Shown here in pieces: positions 6,176-7,591 of a stretch of 7,591 nucleotides of DNA. The notes beneath the pieces were generated by a model. That model saw only the letters and a list, made by a program, of their open reading frames with translations, ran no database searches and was not told the origin of the DNA. Made by a program: the position numbers and the translations under genes. The stretch's first letter is position 1; every line of letters starts with the position of its first letter. Origin of the DNA: CAYGWP01 sp964353455 (GTDB taxonomy: Bacteria > Planctomycetota > Phycisphaerae > FEN-1346); the NCBI GenBank assembly GCA_964353455.1, contig CAYGWP010000313.1, forward strand, positions 1 to 7,591, in the 5' to 3' direction.

Positions 6176-6223
6176 GCGGCATCATCCATTATTTGACGCG
6201 GTCATTATTTGGAGGACGTTACC

Positions 6224-7240
6224 ATGCTCTCATTTGTCATTCGGATACTCTTTTTCCTGGCGATGGCGTCGGTGGGGTACGCGTTCGGGCAGGCCGTCGG
6301 CGAAGGCAGTGAACTCTGGGGGATGATCGTGTTCGCGGCCGGGGCCGCGGCGGTCATCGTCCTGGATGCGTTGTTCCGGCGCAAGGACATCAGCGTCATC
6401 TCGGCGGTCTTCTTCGGACTGGTCGTCGGCCTGATCGTCGCGGCGCTTCTGGCCCCCGTGGTGGACATGTACACCACCATCCCCGACCGGGTCCGCGACG
6501 TCATCAAGATCGCCATAGCGGCGATCGCGGCGTACCTGGCGGTCTCGCTCATCCTCCAGACGAAGGACGACTTCCGCTTTCTCATTCCGTATATCGAGTT
6601 TGCCAAGCAGCAGAAGGGCGGCAGGCCGCTCCTGCTTGACACCAGCGTGATCATCGACGGCCGCATCGCCGACATCGCCGATACGCACTTCATCGATTCG
6701 CCCATCATCGTGCCGCGATTCGTCCTGCGGGAACTCCAGGCCATCGCCGATTCGTCCGACAAACTCAAACGCGACCGCGGACGCAGGGGCCTCGACATCC
6801 TCAACCGTCTCCAGACCATTCCCGGCATCGACATCACCATACAGGACGCATCGGCCGAGGCCGTCGCCGGCGAGGGCGTGGACCAGATGCTCGTCGCTCT
6901 GGCGTCGCACCTCTCGGGCCGCGTCGTCACCATCGACTACAACCTCAACAAGGTGGCGAAACTTAGCGGCATCGAGGTCCTCAACGTCAACGACCTGGCC
7001 AACGCACTGAAGTCGGCCGTCATGCCCGGCACGACCCTGGAGGTCGCCGTCCTTCGGGCCGGCCAGGAAGAGGGGCAGGGCGTCGGGTACCTCGAAGACG
7101 GCACGATGGTCGTCGTCGAGGACGGCAAGGACCAGATCGGCAAGACGGCGACTATCACCGTGACGAACGTGATTCAGAAGAGCGCCGGGCGGATCGTGTT
7201 CGGCCGCGTTGACACCGGCGCGAAGCCTCGCCCACGCTAA
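6224..7240 (+). CDS. yacL: YacL-type membrane PIN-TRAM domain protein
   Basis: A 338-residue membrane protein with a predicted ribonuclease (PIN) domain and a TRAM RNA-binding domain, as in Bacillus subtilis YacL. Four hydrophobic segments lie at about 3-22, 32-50, 57-80 and 93-112. The PIN domain begins RPLLLDTSVIIDGRIADI, and the four acidic metal ligands are seen as Asp139, Glu170 (VLRELQAIAD), Asp220 (GVDQMLVALA) and Asp238 (VTIDYNLNKVA), so it should be catalytically competent. The TRAM domain follows at about 268-330 (PGTTLEVAVLRAGQEEGQGVGYLEDGTMVVV). The ATG at 6224 has GGAGG 8 bases upstream; an in-frame TTG at 6209 lies before that site and is not used. The cellular substrate of YacL proteins is not established. 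ispD follows, the same order as in Firmicutes (disA-yacL-ispD-ispF), which supports both calls. A palindromic element starts at the last base of its stop codon. Confidence 0.95.
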   Translation: MLSFVIRILFFLAMASVGYAFGQAVGEGSELWGMIVFAAGAAAVIVLDALFRRKDISVISAVFFGLVVGLIVAALLAPVVDMYTTIPDRVRDVIKIAIAAIAAYLAVSLILQTKDDFRFLIPYIEFAKQQKGGRPLLLDTSVIIDGRIADIADTHFIDSPIIVPRFVLRELQAIADSSDKLKRDRGRRGLDILNRLQTIPGIDITIQDASAEAVAGEGVDQMLVALASHLSGRVVTIDYNLNKVAKLSGIEVLNVNDLANALKSAVMPGTTLEVAVLRAGQEEGQGVGYLEDGTMVVVEDGKDQIGKTATITVTNVIQKSAGRIVFGRVDTGAKPRPR

Positions 7241-7349
7241 GAAACTATCTCAGAACGGCTGCTATGTGGCACAGCCGCCCTCGGCTGTGCATCTTCTCGG
7301 CAATTTGCACGCCCGAGGGCGGGCGTGCCACAGTTCTGAGATAGTTTCT
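7240..7349. repeat. Nested palindromic element, family 2 copy C (110 bp)
   Basis: A 17-bp perfect terminal inverted repeat, AGAAACTATCTCAGAAC (7240-7256) and its complement (7333-7349), encloses two similar hairpins. One is GCACAGCCG/CGGCTGTGC with loop CCCT (7269-7290). The other is GCACGCCCG/CGGGCGTGC with loop AGGG (7307-7328). Each hairpin has an outward GTGGCAC-type edge, and the two are inverted relative to each other, so the whole forms a large cruciform: a REPIN-like architecture of two REP hairpins in opposite orientation. The sequence differs from copies A and B except for the shared TGGCAC core. It overlaps the final A of the yacL stop codon and ends just before an AAGG that may serve as the ispD ribosome-binding site. 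No coding capacity is seen. Confidence 0.88.
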
Positions 7350-7362
7350 AAGGCGCATCGGG

Positions 7363-7591
7363 TTGCCGACAGCCAGCATCATCATCGCAGCGGGAGGTTC
7401 CGGCCGCAGGTTCGCCGCCGGAAAAGAAAAGGGTCCTGGACCCCTGAAGCCGTTAAGGGTCCTGGACCCATTTCTTTTCCCCAAGGTCTTCGCCCCGCTC
7501 GCTGGCCGGCCGGTCCTCGCCCACACGCTCGACCGGTTCGCCCGGCTGGATTCCGTCGTCGAGGTCGTTGTGGCGGCGCCCGCGGCGCTGC
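7363..7591 (+). CDS. ispD: 2-C-methyl-D-erythritol 4-phosphate cytidylyltransferase IspD (5' part), carrying an in-frame palindromic insertion
   Basis: IspD joins CTP and methylerythritol 4-phosphate in the non-mevalonate isoprenoid pathway in the cytoplasm. The frame from 7363 reads LPTASIIIAAGGSGRRFAAG, the family's N-terminal strand and CTP-binding Gly/Arg-rich loop. After an unusual segment it resumes as KVFAPLAGRPVLAHTLDRF, the normal continuation, then VVEVVVAAPAAL, and runs off the window. In the E. coli enzyme only about six residues separate the RR from the active-site Lys (RRMQTECPK). Here about 19 extra residues (roughly 7426-7482) intervene, encoded by an inverted repeat that keeps the frame. 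An in-frame TAG at 7342 limits the start. TTG at 7363 is the only usual start codon before the homology and has only a weak AAGG 9 bases upstream, so the start is uncertain. Synteny after yacL supports the identity. Activity with this insertion is unknown. Confidence 0.85.
   Translation, partial: MPTASIIIAAGGSGRRFAAGKEKGPGPLKPLRVLDPFLFPKVFAPLAGRPVLAHTLDRFARLDSVVEVVVAAPAAL
7420..7480. repeat. Intragenic palindromic repeat inside ispD (61 bp)
   Basis: Two 24-base arms (7420-7443 and 7457-7480) are inverted complements with only two mismatches, separated by a 13-base spacer. Each arm contains GGGTCCTGGACCC, itself a near-palindrome, so that 13-mer also appears as a direct repeat (7431-7443 and 7457-7469). 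GGAAAAGAAA and TTTCTTTTCC form the outer ends. The ispD frame passes through without a stop, giving Pro/Leu/Lys-rich residues that are absent from normal IspD. The sequence is unrelated to the intergenic elements A, B and C. Confidence 0.88.

Noticed and set aside
7240..7480. CRISPR-like repeats near the right edge
   Set aside because: The repeated units are inverted, not direct with regular spacers, and there are only two of each; one set lies inside a coding frame.
7245..7526. A 93-codon minus-strand frame over element C and the ispD start
   Set aside because: Its translation is the reverse of the repeats, while the plus strand shows clear IspD motifs on both sides of the palindrome.

Overview
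The window reads as a GC-rich chromosomal segment with densely packed genes. The best guess for the source is a planctomycete or a close relative. This rests on the exported SGNH-hydrolase type (an HFNWGLWDL block with an NVHFT tail, which I recall as common in Planctomycetota), on exported enzymes with lineage-specific architectures, and on short palindromic repeats between genes. It is an inference from gene content, not a sequence search. I see no phage, plasmid, transposase, CRISPR, tRNA or rRNA sequence.

Layout: (1) The 3' end of a cyclophilin-type peptidyl-prolyl isomerase (+) enters from the left edge and converges, 3 bases away, on (2) a minus-strand phosphate operon: a DUF47/PhoU-like protein followed 25 bases later by a PiT-family phosphate transporter. 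(3) A 323-base divergent intergenic region holds the operon promoter and a 111-bp palindromic repeat (copy A). (4) A plus-strand exported protein of unknown role follows. It looks like a trypsin/HtrA-fold pseudoprotease with a DnaJ-type CxxCxGxG zinc module. (5) An exported SGNH/GDSL hydrolase and an exported RraA/HMG-aldolase-like protein form a probable two-gene operon. (6) A second palindromic repeat (copy B) and a sigma70-like promoter precede (7) a YacL-type four-helix PIN-TRAM membrane protein. (8) A different nested palindromic element (copy C) starts at that gene's stop codon and ends just before (9) the 5' part of ispD, which runs off the right edge.

Physiologically the window combines phosphate uptake, protein folding, two exported catalytic proteins and the conserved yacL-ispD neighbourhood known from Bacillus and other bacteria.

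The most striking observation is at the right edge. The ispD reading frame continues through a 61-bp, nearly perfect inverted repeat that adds about 19 residues between the nucleotide-binding Gly/Arg-rich loop and the catalytic-site lysine. It resembles the in-frame palindromic insertions known from Rickettsia genes. Next in interest are the pseudoprotease/zinc-finger fusion and the two families of palindromic intergenic elements, which sit exactly at promoters, a stop codon and a ribosome-binding site.
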